Positions 13,994-22,256 are shown, numbered from the stretch's first letter. The stretch is 22,511 nucleotides of DNA from an uncultured Eubacteriales bacterium (GCA_934561055.1 CAKTFN010000019.1:1-22511); one strand, 5' to 3'. Notes: a model not told the origin generated them from the sequence alone. A program made the numbers and translations.

Positions 13994-14340
13994 ATGCAGT
14001 CCCCCTTGTTCTGATGAACGATTGCCCAATAATAAAGAGGCTCGTCCCTGAAATAAAATTTTTCGCAGTGGTCAACCGAAAAATCTTCCTCCCCGAAGCG
14101 AAGAAAAACGTCAAAGCCGTTGACTTCTTCAATCGGAACACCGACGGGACAAATCAAAAGAAATTTTGAAAGGACGTCATAGCCGAGTTCCGTTGAAACG
14201 GAGCTGAGATACATTTTGTTTTTATATCTCAGCGGCTGAAAAAAAGCACGGAACGATGTTTTTTCTCCGTTTTTTTCAATCAAAAGGAGCTGACCGTATT
14301 TTTCAATGAATTTCGGCGCGGCCTTACGGATATGCTTCAA
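13990..14340 (-). CDS. phage neck (head-closure-like) protein
   Basis: 116 residues from the TTG at 14340, which has AAAGGAGG 8 bases upstream. The frame is open further upstream, but no other start has such a site. It overlaps the end of the connector gene by 17 bases and the next gene by 4, indicating translational coupling. The protein is mostly beta-strand with a central hydrophobic strand (LLICPVGVPI) and ends in a Tyr/Trp-rich segment. Size, position after the connector, and fold impression suggest a head-closure or stopper protein that seals the portal after packaging. I cannot assign a named family. Confidence 0.6.
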   Translation of the reverse strand: MKHIRKAAPKFIEKYGQLLLIEKNGEKTSFRAFFQPLRYKNKMYLSSVSTELGYDVLSKFLLICPVGVPIEEVNGFDVFLRFGEEDFSVDHCEKFYFRDEPLYYWAIVHQNKGDCI

Positions 14341-14692
14341 AGAAAAAGCCTCCTTTGTCTTTGAGAATGTCGGCGTTTTTAAGGAAAACTTCGTCGCGCA
14401 GCGTTTTTTCAATCGAAAACTCCTTTTGAATGTCGCGTTGGATTGTCATATCGCCGACTTTGTAGCTGCTGAAACGGTCCGGAGCGGAAAGAAGTTTGTG
14501 GAAAACCTCAACTCTTGCTTCGGCGGCCGAAAGAGCCGCAATGCGGGGCGAATCACAGTCTGCGTCGTCTCTGAGAAGCGATTGAACATAAGAAATTGCT
14601 CTTTCGCAAACGGGAAGAAGCTCCGTGGCCGGAATGTCTTCAAGGTCTGCGTGTTCTTTGAGAATTGCACAAACTTCGGTCGGTTCAATCAT
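14324..14692 (-). CDS. phage head-tail connector (adaptor) protein
   Basis: 122 residues from the ATG at 14692, with AAAAGGAG upstream. A TTG seven codons earlier would give a poorer site. The protein is largely helical (residues about 5-70: VCERAISYVQSLL, AALSAAEARVEVFHKLL). This is the pattern of Gp6/gp15-like adaptor proteins that form a ring under the portal. The position directly after the capsid gene is also typical. Motifs are few, so the assignment rests on helical pattern, length and synteny. Confidence 0.65.
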   Translation of the reverse strand: MIEPTEVCAILKEHADLEDIPATELLPVCERAISYVQSLLRDDADCDSPRIAALSAAEARVEVFHKLLSAPDRFSSYKVGDMTIQRDIQKEFSIEKTLRDEVFLKNADILKDKGGFFFEAYP

Positions 14693-14709
14693 GGTGTTCT
14701 CCTTTTGAA

Positions 14710-15717
14710 TCAAAGCGAAAGCGCTTTTGATGCCGGCGTATAAATCTTTGCAAAGCCCGCAATGCTTGTGATTGCCGCACGTTCGAGCTGGCGGTCAATG
14801 AGCTTGTCAAATTCGGTTGAAACTCCGCCTGCGGTAACAAGCTCAAGGGCGCAGTTTTTGTCAAGTCCGATGAGAGTGTTGTTTGCAACGGCCGAACTTT
14901 TGAGAAGTTCTGCGCCGAAGGGGGTGACGAGGTTTCCGCTTGAATGGAAACTGAGCCCCGCGGCGGCGTCACGGAATTCGGCGAGCTTCAAAAGTTTTGC
15001 CGTCATAGAAGGCGAAGCAATGATGCTGTTGAGCGTATACGGGTCAAAGCTGTTCCAAAAATCAACAAGGTCGCCGTAAGTGAGAGTTCCGGTTGATTCA
15101 ACGTTTGACGTTGTGATTGCGTTTCCGTTTCCGTCGCCGTTCATGAGAACGTCAACTGCATCTTTGAGCTGACTTTTTGCAATGTATGCGCCGATTTGAC
15201 GGAGAGTGACGGTGAAAAGGTCAAGGCGCTGAAAGCGAATTGCTTCGTAGGAAGCAACGAGCATTCTTCCTCTCTTGTGAAGCTTCACAAGGTTTTCCTG
15301 TGTCTTGATTTCCGTTTCGGGAATTGCCGCACCTTCGGAAACAACTTTGAGGCTCTTTTCTTCTTCCGAGGTCACGGAAGTGATTGTTCTGTAATCAAGG
15401 GAATCGACGGTCGTTGTTGTTGCAACAATCTTCTGAAGAATGTCGTTTTCCTCAATTCCGGCGTTTACAGCTCTGCTGACGTATTCCGGGAAAAGGGCTG
15501 CGCTGTCCGAAGTTTTGAAAAACTTTTCAACGTTGTCGCTGCCCTTGCCGTTCACTCTGATTGAAAAACGCTTGAGCTGGCGTTCGTAAGCGTCGAGTCC
15601 TTCAAGTTCCGTGCCGATGTAATTTTCCGAAGGGTCAAGTTCTTCAAGGGTGGCGGTGAAGCCCTTTCCCGTTGTATAAAGTCCTTTTTCAAGTTTGATG
15701 TTTTCATATGTTGCCAT
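14710..15717 (-). CDS. phage major capsid protein, HK97 fold
   Basis: 335 residues. It has the features of HK97-type capsid proteins: an early segment ending in the E-loop region (IVATTTTVDSLDYRTITSV), a spine helix stretch (ETEIKTQENLVKLHKRGRML), an A-domain (DLVDFWNSFDPYTLNSIIAS), and a C-terminal SIAGFAKIYTPA. The N-terminal delta domain that scaffolds HK97 is short or absent; the scaffold function probably sits in the C-terminal tail of the neighbouring protease. AGAAAGGAG is 7-8 bases before the ATG. The reading frame is intact, so the shell protein should still be made if transcribed. Confidence 0.88.
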   Translation of the reverse strand: MATYENIKLEKGLYTTGKGFTATLEELDPSENYIGTELEGLDAYERQLKRFSIRVNGKGSDNVEKFFKTSDSAALFPEYVSRAVNAGIEENDILQKIVATTTTVDSLDYRTITSVTSEEEKSLKVVSEGAAIPETEIKTQENLVKLHKRGRMLVASYEAIRFQRLDLFTVTLRQIGAYIAKSQLKDAVDVLMNGDGNGNAITTSNVESTGTLTYGDLVDFWNSFDPYTLNSIIASPSMTAKLLKLAEFRDAAAGLSFHSSGNLVTPFGAELLKSSAVANNTLIGLDKNCALELVTAGGVSTEFDKLIDRQLERAAITSIAGFAKIYTPASKALSL

Positions 15718-15738
15718 GAATTTTTCTCCTTTCTGAAA

Positions 15739-16080
15739 TTAAAGCATTACGCCGATTGTTGTGTTTTCAGTGTCAACGTCGGTAACAAGAAGAGTTCTTC
15801 CGCCGCTTGAAGCTGTTTTGACTCCGCCGTTTCCGTCCGCCGCAAGGGCTGCAAAGCCTACTGTCGGTGCGGTTCCCGAATAGGAAAGTCTTGTGTAACC
15901 GGAAAGCTGAACCGAAACGAAACCGCCCCTTTTGTCGGTGCAAACGCCGCAGAAAGCCGCATTTGCCGCCGCCTTTGAAACGGCCATGTTTCCGCTCATT
16001 GAAACAACGTCGCCCTTTGAAGCGGTTGAAGAAGAAAAGGTTGCAATGAGTGTGTTAAAGCCCGAAAGTGATGTGTTCAT
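15739..16080 (-). CDS. phage capsid decoration protein
   Basis: 113 residues, rich in Gly, Ala, Ser and Thr, and almost all beta-strand: GDVVSMSGNMAVSKAAANAA, CGVCTDKRGGFVSVQLSGYT, then LLVTDVDTENTTIGVML at the end. This matches the small beta-barrel decoration proteins (DUF2190-like or lambda gpD-like) that cap and stabilise expanded heads. These are typically encoded between protease-scaffold and capsid genes, as here. AAAGGAGG lies 7 bases before the ATG. It is 21 bases from the capsid gene. Confidence 0.7.
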   Translation of the reverse strand: MNTSLSGFNTLIATFSSSTASKGDVVSMSGNMAVSKAAANAAFCGVCTDKRGGFVSVQLSGYTRLSYSGTAPTVGFAALAADGNGGVKTASSGGRTLLVTDVDTENTTIGVML

Positions 16081-16092
16081 AAAAATCCTCCT

Positions 16093-17055
16093 TTAAATTT
16101 TGAAAGCTGTGTTGTCTGTTTTTGTTTTTTCGCAGAAGGGCTTGAGCTGAGGTTCGGGCGGGAAAATTTTTCCTGCCTGCTCCCTAAGTCCTTTTGAAAG
16201 CTCTTTGAGTTCGTGAATGTTCATGTTTTCAAAGCCTTTTGCAAAGGTCTTTTGATTGATTGTCGGCATTACAATGTGAGCATACTTTTCAATTTCGCTC
16301 AAAAGGTCTGCACGGTAGAGCTTTGAATCCTCCGCGCCCTTTTCAAGTGCCGCAATGCGGTCCTTGAGCGTTTTAACCTGCTCAAATGAAAGGTTCAGCG
16401 GTGAATTTGCGCTTTTGATGATTTCAAGTGTGTCCTGCGTGGAAAACTCCTCCTTTTTGAAACTTTTTGTAACTCCGGCGGCTCTTTGCGCCGGAACGGC
16501 AACGAACGACCATTCGTAGGCGTCGGTTGCCTCTTTGAGAACGGAAAAGCAAAGCGAACCCGAGTAACTTTTTCCTCTGATATGGTTGCATTTTCCGTGT
16601 CTCATGTCCTCGCCGCAGATTGAGCAAACGGCTCTTGAAAGGGAGCAACTCACGCTGACTTCCTTTTTGATTCCGCCCTCAATCTCTTCAATGAGACTTT
16701 CGTTTTCTTTTGTTCTGATCATGTATGCTCTCGCTTTGAGAACGCTGTAATTTTCTCCGAGGGTTGTCTTTTTCGTCTTGTCCGTTTCAACCCACGCTTT
16801 GAAAATTCTTGCCGTTTGAAGCGAGCTTTTTGCGTTGTGGTCAAAAATTCCCGTTTTTCCTTCAAACAAAACCGCAAGCTCGTTGAGTGCCGAAAGAGAA
16901 AAGCATTCAAAGTCACGGTCAACCTCGTTGTCACAAAGATTGACCGAAAAAACGTAAACGTCATTTCCCGAAAGCTTTTTTCTGGAATATCCGTTGATGA
17001 GGGCAAGTTCTCCTTCGTTCACGGGCGAAGCGGTATTTTCTTTTTCAGTTTTCAT
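16093..17055 (-). CDS. prohead protease fused to a scaffold tail (S78-like)
   Basis: 320 residues. N-terminal residues about 15-200 follow the S78/HK97 prohead protease pattern: FDHNAKSSLQTARIF contains the catalytic His (H73), KKEVSVSCS (131-138) the probable catalytic Ser, and YEWSFVAVPAQ (180-190) the family's closing strand. Between Ser and closing strand lies C144-x2-C147-x8-C156-x-H158, which looks like a small zinc-binding knuckle not present in HK97 protease. Residues about 205-260 form a helical, coiled-coil-like region, and the tail is charged, as expected of an internal scaffold cut during maturation. The start overlaps the portal stop by 11 bases. Role: matures the procapsid by cleaving scaffold and capsid N termini. 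Confidence 0.72.
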   Translation of the reverse strand: MKTEKENTASPVNEGELALINGYSRKKLSGNDVYVFSVNLCDNEVDRDFECFSLSALNELAVLFEGKTGIFDHNAKSSLQTARIFKAWVETDKTKKTTLGENYSVLKARAYMIRTKENESLIEEIEGGIKKEVSVSCSLSRAVCSICGEDMRHGKCNHIRGKSYSGSLCFSVLKEATDAYEWSFVAVPAQRAAGVTKSFKKEEFSTQDTLEIIKSANSPLNLSFEQVKTLKDRIAALEKGAEDSKLYRADLLSEIEKYAHIVMPTINQKTFAKGFENMNIHELKELSKGLREQAGKIFPPEPQLKPFCEKTKTDNTAFKI

Positions 17056-18211
17056 AATCCGGGTTTACACCTCCGATTTCGTTCAAAAGTTTTTTTGTCT
17101 GCGCTTCGTAATATCTGCTCTTTGAAATTTCGGAGATATCCTGAAGCGTAATGTCGTTCCATTCGATTTTGAAGTCACAGTCAAGGCCGTTCAGAAGAAG
17201 GTGCGTTTTGCAGATTTTTCTGATTATCGGTTCGATTTCCCGCTGATATGATTCGATTTCGCTCGTGAGAATGTCCGCCTGTTGGGAGGACATTCTTTCA
17301 GTCGTTGACCATGAGAGGCCGAGAAGAAACGGCGGAATTCCAAGCTTTGCAATGATTTGCTCAAGCATCTGCCTGACGGGAACTTCGCTTTCAAGAATCT
17401 GATTGTCCGCGCCGATTGCTTTGATCTGAACGTCGCCGACGGCAACAAAGTCTTTGACCGGACCCGTTTTTTCCATCGCTTTCTGCCATTGTTCGGCAAC
17501 CTGCTTTGCTCTGTCTTTTGCATAGGCTTTGTCGAGTGCGTCGTTTTGCGGTTTGTATGTCACGGCGAAGCGAACGTTTCCGACTCTTTCCCAGTTGATT
17601 CCGATTGTGTTGAAAATTTTGAGAAGAATGTCGCTGACGAACGGAAGTCCTTTGAGAATTGACGTTCCGTAAATTTTTCCCGGTTCGGGGTTATGAACGC
17701 TTCTGAGAATGAGGTCCGGATATTTCACGGGAATGAAGGTTCCGTTTTCGTTTTGGGCGCTGACAATGATTTCAAGCGGATTTTCTCCCGCTTTCAGCGA
17801 AACGTTTTTGAGATCGGAAAGATAAAGACTTCTGATTTGAACTCCGTCGGTAACAATTTCTCCGACCGCCGTTCCGAAGGTCAAAAGCTCGTCGAAAAAC
17901 GACGAAACAAAAGCATAAATCCCTTTTCTCGTTCCTCCGACGTCAACTTCGGAAAGAAAGCGTTCAAGACTTTCTTCGGCGTATTCGTTTTCGCATTTCA
18001 CTTTGAAAGTTCCGAGAAGGCGAACAAGTTTTCCGATTGCCGCGTCGATAATCGGAACGGCTTCACGAAGGCTTTTGAAAAGCACGGCGTCGTTTGAAAA
18101 GCCGGGAACATAAGATGAAAGTGAAAGAAAAGGGTGGCCGTTTTTCCCGGTCTGCGGAACGGCGAGGACGTTTTCGCCGCTTTCGGCCTTTTTCTTTTTC
18201 CTGAGAGCCAA
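17045..18211 (-). CDS. phage portal protein
   Basis: 388 residues from the TTG at 18211, with AAGGAGTG 5 bases upstream. Portal proteins form the dodecameric ring through which terminase pumps DNA. Family features include the early helix after AVPIIDAAIGKLVRLLG, a wing domain with beta-strands around residues 95-170, the stem/crown helices in LEQIIAKLGIPPFLLGLS followed by STTERMSSQQADILTSEIES, and the late EPIIRKICKTHLL. The LGIPPxLLG phrase is characteristic of portals. No frameshift or internal stop is seen. It follows the large terminase by 15 bases. Confidence 0.9.
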   Translation of the reverse strand: MALRKKKKAESGENVLAVPQTGKNGHPFLSLSSYVPGFSNDAVLFKSLREAVPIIDAAIGKLVRLLGTFKVKCENEYAEESLERFLSEVDVGGTRKGIYAFVSSFFDELLTFGTAVGEIVTDGVQIRSLYLSDLKNVSLKAGENPLEIIVSAQNENGTFIPVKYPDLILRSVHNPEPGKIYGTSILKGLPFVSDILLKIFNTIGINWERVGNVRFAVTYKPQNDALDKAYAKDRAKQVAEQWQKAMEKTGPVKDFVAVGDVQIKAIGADNQILESEVPVRQMLEQIIAKLGIPPFLLGLSWSTTERMSSQQADILTSEIESYQREIEPIIRKICKTHLLLNGLDCDFKIEWNDITLQDISEISKSRYYEAQTKKLLNEIGGVNPDYEN

Positions 18212-18226
18212 TTAATCACTCCTTTC

Positions 18227-19489
18227 TTACCTGTCAGCCGCAATTGCGAAGAAGCCGTCGTCCTCATCTTCAAAAAGTACGGTTGAAACAAAGTATCTGA
18301 TGTCGTCCATTGCGTGGTCATTTTCCTTTTTCGGGCAGTCCTTTGCGTTGTTTTCTTCCCACCGGTAAAGGGAAAACTCTCTGAGCGTCGCTTTGCATTC
18401 GGGAGTGATGAAAATTTTTCCCGCCTTGAAAGCCTCGTGAACCCGGCGGATTCCGTTTGCAACGTCGTTTTTCGCCCTTATCACCTTGAACCGCCCGTGC
18501 CGTCTGACGCATTCGATGAAGCTTGCCGCCGAAGGGTCAACAACAACCGCTTCAATCGAAAAACCGTCCGCAAGTTTTTCAAGTTCAAGGTAATATTCCT
18601 CGTCTGTTTTCTGTGCCGAGCATTTTTTTGAGGAGTAATAAAACTCCTTTTCACGGAACCAACACGAACCGAATTTTGACCAAAGTCCGAGCGAAAACGG
18701 ATTGACCGTTCCGTAATCGCATGAGATGTAATGCTTTTCTCCGCTTTGGTTCGGCAATGCCTTTGTGTATCTTCCGTTTGCCGCTTCCGGATAAACAAGG
18801 CCGTCTGCGGCAACCCATTTTCCGAGGACGAACCGTTCGTAAAAGCTTCCGCTGTAAAGCGATTCATAACGTGCAATGACTTTTTTTGAAAGCGAAGGGT
18901 TGTCCTTCATTAAAAAGTGAAGATAAAGGCAGTTTTTTTCGTCGGCCTTCTTGATCCATTCCTCAAAGAACCAATGCATCGGGTTTTCCGGGTTGCAGTT
19001 GAACCAAAACTTCGCTCCCGACGGCGAGCATCGTGCAACGGCTTGTTCAACGAATGAGCGTGGCATAAGCGCAACTTCGTCAAAGAACACACCGCAAAGA
19101 GTCATGCCCTGAATGAGCGAGGCCGAAGATTCGTCTCGTCCGCCGAAAAGGTAAAAGCGGTTTTGCTTTCCCGAAAGGGAGATGTCAATGAAATTTTGCG
19201 AATACTTTTCGCGGCAGTCAAAACCGAGCGAACGAAGAACCGGCAAAAGGGGAGTCACAACATTGCGTTTGAGCGAAGTGATTGTTTTTCCGCAGAGTGC
19301 AAATGCTTCGCCAGAAAAGCGGAAAGTTGCCCATGCGACGAACGAAAGCGACATGCAGGTTGTTTTTCCGCTTCTTACGGCGCCGTCGCAGATGATTCCG
19401 TCTTTTTCGCAAAAAGGCGAACCGTCGTGCCACCACGAAAGGGCAACAAGCTGCTTTTGAGAGAAAGATGTGAAGCCGCTTTTATTCAT
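18227..19489 (-). CDS. terL: phage terminase large subunit
   Basis: 420 residues. This is the motor and nuclease that packages and cuts phage DNA. The ATPase domain holds Walker A GAVRSGKT (36-43), Walker B VFFDE (134-138) and a coupling motif region near NCNPENP. The nuclease domain shows acidic residues in SCDYG (D258), VVVDPS (D318) and DHAMDD (D391, D395). The length and the DPS and DHAMDDIRY motifs fit the PBSX/SPP1-like Terminase_3/6 group. All catalytic positions are intact. Its start overlaps the end of the small subunit gene by 8 bases. Confidence 0.95.
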   Translation of the reverse strand: MNKSGFTSFSQKQLVALSWWHDGSPFCEKDGIICDGAVRSGKTTCMSLSFVAWATFRFSGEAFALCGKTITSLKRNVVTPLLPVLRSLGFDCREKYSQNFIDISLSGKQNRFYLFGGRDESSASLIQGMTLCGVFFDEVALMPRSFVEQAVARCSPSGAKFWFNCNPENPMHWFFEEWIKKADEKNCLYLHFLMKDNPSLSKKVIARYESLYSGSFYERFVLGKWVAADGLVYPEAANGRYTKALPNQSGEKHYISCDYGTVNPFSLGLWSKFGSCWFREKEFYYSSKKCSAQKTDEEYYLELEKLADGFSIEAVVVDPSAASFIECVRRHGRFKVIRAKNDVANGIRRVHEAFKAGKIFITPECKATLREFSLYRWEENNAKDCPKKENDHAMDDIRYFVSTVLFEDEDDGFFAIAADR

Positions 19490-19961
19490 TTTCTTCCTCC
19501 CTCAAAGCGATTGCACCCTTTTCGATTGCGCTGTAAAAAGCTTTTGCCGAAGCGTTTGAATCGGAAAGGGAAAAGCTTTCAAGCTTTTCAAGTGCTTTGA
19601 GTCTGTCGAAAAACTTGATTTCGATTCCTCCGCCTTTCTGCTTCTTGATTTCGGAGACCGAAAAAAGGTCTGCCTTTTCAAGCTCGCTTTCGCTGATTTC
19701 GTCGCAAAAAATGAGTTTTACCGCGTCCGCAACGCAGCCGAAAGCAAGTCGGTAATACCCTGCGGCGATGTCTTCGCTTTTTCTTTTTGCTTTTTCGTCC
19801 GCCGCCTTGATGAAAGCGAGAATCTCTTTCTTTTTCAAAAGCTTTGCCGCGCTTCTTTGCGGCGAACGGTATCCGCTTTTTGCGGCGGCTTCCCTTCCGT
19901 TTCTGTCAAGAACATAGTAGGTGCAAAAAAGTTCTTCCTTTGCCGAAAGTGTTTTTTTCAT
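19482..19961 (-). CDS. terS: phage terminase small subunit
   Basis: 159 residues. The N-terminal LSAKEELFCTYYVLDRNGREAAAKSGY pattern is the Terminase_2 helix-turn-helix that recognises the packaging site. Residues about 45-80 form helices, and the C-terminal part carries KFFDRLKALEKLE, typical of the region that assembles the ring and contacts TerL. AAAGGA is 7-8 bases before the ATG. It is the first gene of the leftward operon, with a marked hairpin-forming sequence about 40 bases upstream. Confidence 0.88.
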   Translation of the reverse strand: MKKTLSAKEELFCTYYVLDRNGREAAAKSGYRSPQRSAAKLLKKKEILAFIKAADEKAKRKSEDIAAGYYRLAFGCVADAVKLIFCDEISESELEKADLFSVSEIKKQKGGGIEIKFFDRLKALEKLESFSLSDSNASAKAFYSAIEKGAIALREEENE

Positions 19962-20000
19962 TCACTCTTCCTTTCTCCGTTTCTGACGGATGAATTTCTT

Positions 20001-20032
20001 GAGAGCTTTCCGGCCTACCGAAAAGTCCTCTC
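20001..20032 (-). promoter_or_regulatory. strong inverted repeat upstream of terS, possible operator or packaging site
   Basis: On the minus strand GAGAG, a 2-base bulge, and CTTTTCGG pair with CCGGAAAG and CTCTC across a 4-base TAGG loop, 13 pairs including one wobble. No T-run follows, so it is not a terminator. A possible -10 box TATAAG (20039-20034) adjoins it, so the repeat covers the likely start of transcription. The rest of 19962-20262 is AT-rich, with the sirtuin promoter at its right end and a TGTTC-N10-GAACA inverted repeat at 20171-20190. Confidence 0.5.
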
Positions 20033-20199
20033 ACTTATAGCGTCAAAAGAGGAAAAAGTCGCAGCTTTTTTGCAACTTTTTTCAGAAAACAGGAAAATTT
20101 TTACTTTTTTACCGAAATCGGCAAAAATTCATGCGGAATCGGAACACACCGAAAGCGGTCTTCAAAAAAATGTTCGTTTTTCTGTGAACAATGTGAGAA

Positions 20200-20228
20200 T
20201 TGACATAAAGTCAGTGATATGATAAAAT
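20200..20228 (+). promoter_or_regulatory. promoter of the sirtuin-acyltransferase operon
   Basis: TTGACA (20200-20205) and TAAAAT (20223-20228) are spaced by 17 bases, about 35 bases before the start codon. Confidence 0.8.
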
Positions 20229-20262
20229 AAAATCGAAAAATTCTCTTGAGGCGGCGATTGTT

Positions 20263-20988
20263 TTGGATGAAAAAATCAAAAAGCTTAAAGAAATAATCGA
20301 AAAAAGCAACCGAATCTGCGTCTTTACCGGCGCCGGAATAAGTTGCCCGAGCGGAATTCCGGATTTTCGTTCCGAAAACGGAATTTATAAAACGATAAGC
20401 CGTTTCGGCTTTCCGCCGGAAACAATGCTTTCTCATTCTTTTTTCGTTGAGCACACCGAGGTTTTCTTTGATTTTTACCGCTCTCAGATGATCTATCCCG
20501 AGGCAAAGCCGAACAAGGCGCATGAATTTTTCGCTTCGCTCGAAAGAAAAGGAAAAAAGGTGACCGTTGTCACTCAAAATATCGACTCGCTTCACCAAAA
20601 GGCCGGAAGTTCGGACGTTGTTGAACTTCACGGAAGCGTCATGAGAAATTATTGCGAAAACTGTAAGAAGTTCTTCCCTCTTGAAACGATACTCGAAAAG
20701 AAGGGCGTTCCCGTTTGCGATTGCGGCGGAGTCATCAAACCCGACGTTGTTCTTTATGAAGAACCCCTTTCGCCGGAAAGCGTTGAAAGGGCAATCGTTG
20801 CGATTGAAAACGCAGATGCGCTGATTGTTGTCGGAACAAGTCTCAGCGTTTATCCCGCCGCTTCATATATCCGCTTTTTCAAAGGAAAAGACCTTGTCCT
20901 CATCAATAAGGGCGAAACATGCTATGACTCGCTTGCGTCGATTTCGTTTACGGACGATGTTATAAAAGTTATTGATGCGCTCGAATAA
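20263..20988 (+). CDS. cobB: sirtuin (Sir2-family NAD-dependent protein deacylase)
   Basis: 241 residues, the normal size of a bacterial single-domain sirtuin. The enzyme removes acyl groups from lysines using NAD, giving nicotinamide and O-acyl-ADP-ribose. Motifs: GAGIS (23-27), IPDFR (32-36), TQNID (104-108), catalytic His123 in ELHGS, zinc cysteines C131 and C134 with C152 and C154, GTSLSVYPA (191-199) and LINKG (213-217). The frame starts with TTG at 20263; the ATG nearby is out of frame, and an upstream ATT is the only other option. The acyltransferase begins 17 bases after its stop, so the two are probably co-transcribed. It is a housekeeping-type sirtuin, not one of the multidomain SIR2 defence proteins. 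Confidence 0.93.
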   Translation: MDEKIKKLKEIIEKSNRICVFTGAGISCPSGIPDFRSENGIYKTISRFGFPPETMLSHSFFVEHTEVFFDFYRSQMIYPEAKPNKAHEFFASLERKGKKVTVVTQNIDSLHQKAGSSDVVELHGSVMRNYCENCKKFFPLETILEKKGVPVCDCGGVIKPDVVLYEEPLSPESVERAIVAIENADALIVVGTSLSVYPAASYIRFFKGKDLVLINKGETCYDSLASISFTDDVIKVIDALE

Positions 20989-21005
20989 AGAATAAGGAGA
21001 AAATC

Positions 21006-22250
21006 ATGGAAAACAAAAAAAGAATTGTTTGGATTGACCAACTCAAGGGCATTGCCTTTATTTTTGTGATTATCGGTCATCTCGGAATCGGAAAAACCTT
21101 CAAATCGTGGATATATTCTTTCCATATGCCGTTGTTCTTTTTTGCAACGGGATTCACGATGAATTTTGAAAAAATGAACAAAACGTCGTTCAAAGACTTT
21201 TTTCTGATTCGTGCAAAGCGAATGCTCATTCCGTATTTTTGGATGCAAATGCTTTCATTCTGCCTGAGACAGGTTTCCGTGATGGTGAAGCAAAAAGGCG
21301 AGGTTCCCGTTCCGAGATATCTTCTCGGAGTCATTACCGGAAACAATAATCTTGTCGGTTCGCCGTCGAATCCGCTTTATTACGTTCTTGTTCTTTTCAT
21401 GGCAGAACTTGTGATTTGGGCGTTCGTAAAACTTTGCAAAGCGAACAAAACCGGAGTTGCGCTTTGCAGCGTCTTTTTCCTTCCCGTCGGATTGATTCTT
21501 ACGAAGGTTGACCTTGTTTGGCACGCAAGCTGCGTTCCGGCCGCCGTTTTCTTCATCGTTGTCGGAAAGCTTCTCATGGATCTTTATAAGGCAAATCGTG
21601 AAAAACTCGAAAGCCTTAATGCTTTCAAATATATCGCTTCGATTCTTGTTCTTTTTGCGCTTGGCTTTGTTTGCTGGAAATTCAACGGAAGATTCAGTCT
21701 TCACGGAAATTATTACGGAGAAGAATTTGTCGTTGCCGCAGCGGCCGCCGTGTTCACGAGTGTTGCAATCACGCTTTGCGTGATGAAGCTTCCTTCAATG
21801 AAGCTCATTACCTTCATCGGTCAAAACACACTGTTTTATATGGGCATCCATAAGCCTCTTATCCTTGTTTTTGAGGCGATGTTCCCGAAATATAAGGAAA
21901 CAACGGTCTTTATCATTGCCGCAACGGTAGCCTGCGCGCTTCTTCTTGTTCCGGCAACTCTCATTGCGAAAAAGCTTTTTCCGTTTGTTCTCGGAACTTA
22001 CGTCGAAAAGCCGGAGAAGGTTCAAAAATGCGGTCAGCTTCTTGTTCTTCTTGCGTCCTTCATTGTTCCGTATAACTACTGCCTCAACCATTGGAACGGC
22101 GGCATTTTGAAAGATTCGCCTCTTTACTTCGTTCTCAGCCTTGCGGTTTTTGTTGCCGTCATGACCGGCGTTTGGGCGCTCACTTCAAAGTTCGTTCCCG
22201 TTATCTATCTTGCCGGCAGGGAAAAGAAGATTTCGGAACCGAAAAAGTAA
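21006..22250 (+). CDS. integral membrane acyltransferase (acyltransferase_3 family)
   Basis: 414 residues with about ten hydrophobic segments along the whole length. The N terminus, RIVWIDQLKGIAFIFVIIGH followed by YSFHMPLFFFATGF, is the signature of the OafA/NolL (fucose 4-O-acetylase-like) family. This includes the conserved early Asp and the His of the IGH motif. These enzymes move acetyl or succinyl groups from the cytoplasmic donor to sugars of extracellular or wall polysaccharides. The acceptor cannot be told from the sequence. AAGGAG is 7 bases before the ATG, and the gene is second in an operon with the sirtuin. The C-terminal 30 residues are basic and lie outside the membrane. Confidence 0.9.
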   Translation: MENKKRIVWIDQLKGIAFIFVIIGHLGIGKTFKSWIYSFHMPLFFFATGFTMNFEKMNKTSFKDFFLIRAKRMLIPYFWMQMLSFCLRQVSVMVKQKGEVPVPRYLLGVITGNNNLVGSPSNPLYYVLVLFMAELVIWAFVKLCKANKTGVALCSVFFLPVGLILTKVDLVWHASCVPAAVFFIVVGKLLMDLYKANREKLESLNAFKYIASILVLFALGFVCWKFNGRFSLHGNYYGEEFVVAAAAAVFTSVAITLCVMKLPSMKLITFIGQNTLFYMGIHKPLILVFEAMFPKYKETTVFIIAATVACALLLVPATLIAKKLFPFVLGTYVEKPEKVQKCGQLLVLLASFIVPYNYCLNHWNGGILKDSPLYFVLSLAVFVAVMTGVWALTSKFVPVIYLAGREKKISEPKK

Positions 22251-22256
22251 CATGAA

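Noticed and set aside
14306..15564. Several rightward open frames of 105-145 codons within the phage operon
   Set aside because: They lie opposite well-supported phage genes, have no ribosome sites, and show unusual Phe/Val-rich composition typical of antisense frames.
13175..19961. Encapsulin or other cellular nanocompartment
   Set aside because: Terminase subunits, portal, protease and connector are all present, so it is a DNA-packaging head module rather than an encapsulin.
13175..19961. Complete prophage
   Set aside because: No integrase, repressor, replication, tail, lysin or holin gene is present on either side, and I saw no flanking direct repeats that would be attachment sites.
20263..20988. 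SIR2-based anti-phage defence gene next to phage genes
   Set aside because: It is a single-domain sirtuin with the zinc cysteines of protein deacylases and an acyltransferase partner, and lacks the extra domains or TIR/other partners of defence SIR2 systems.
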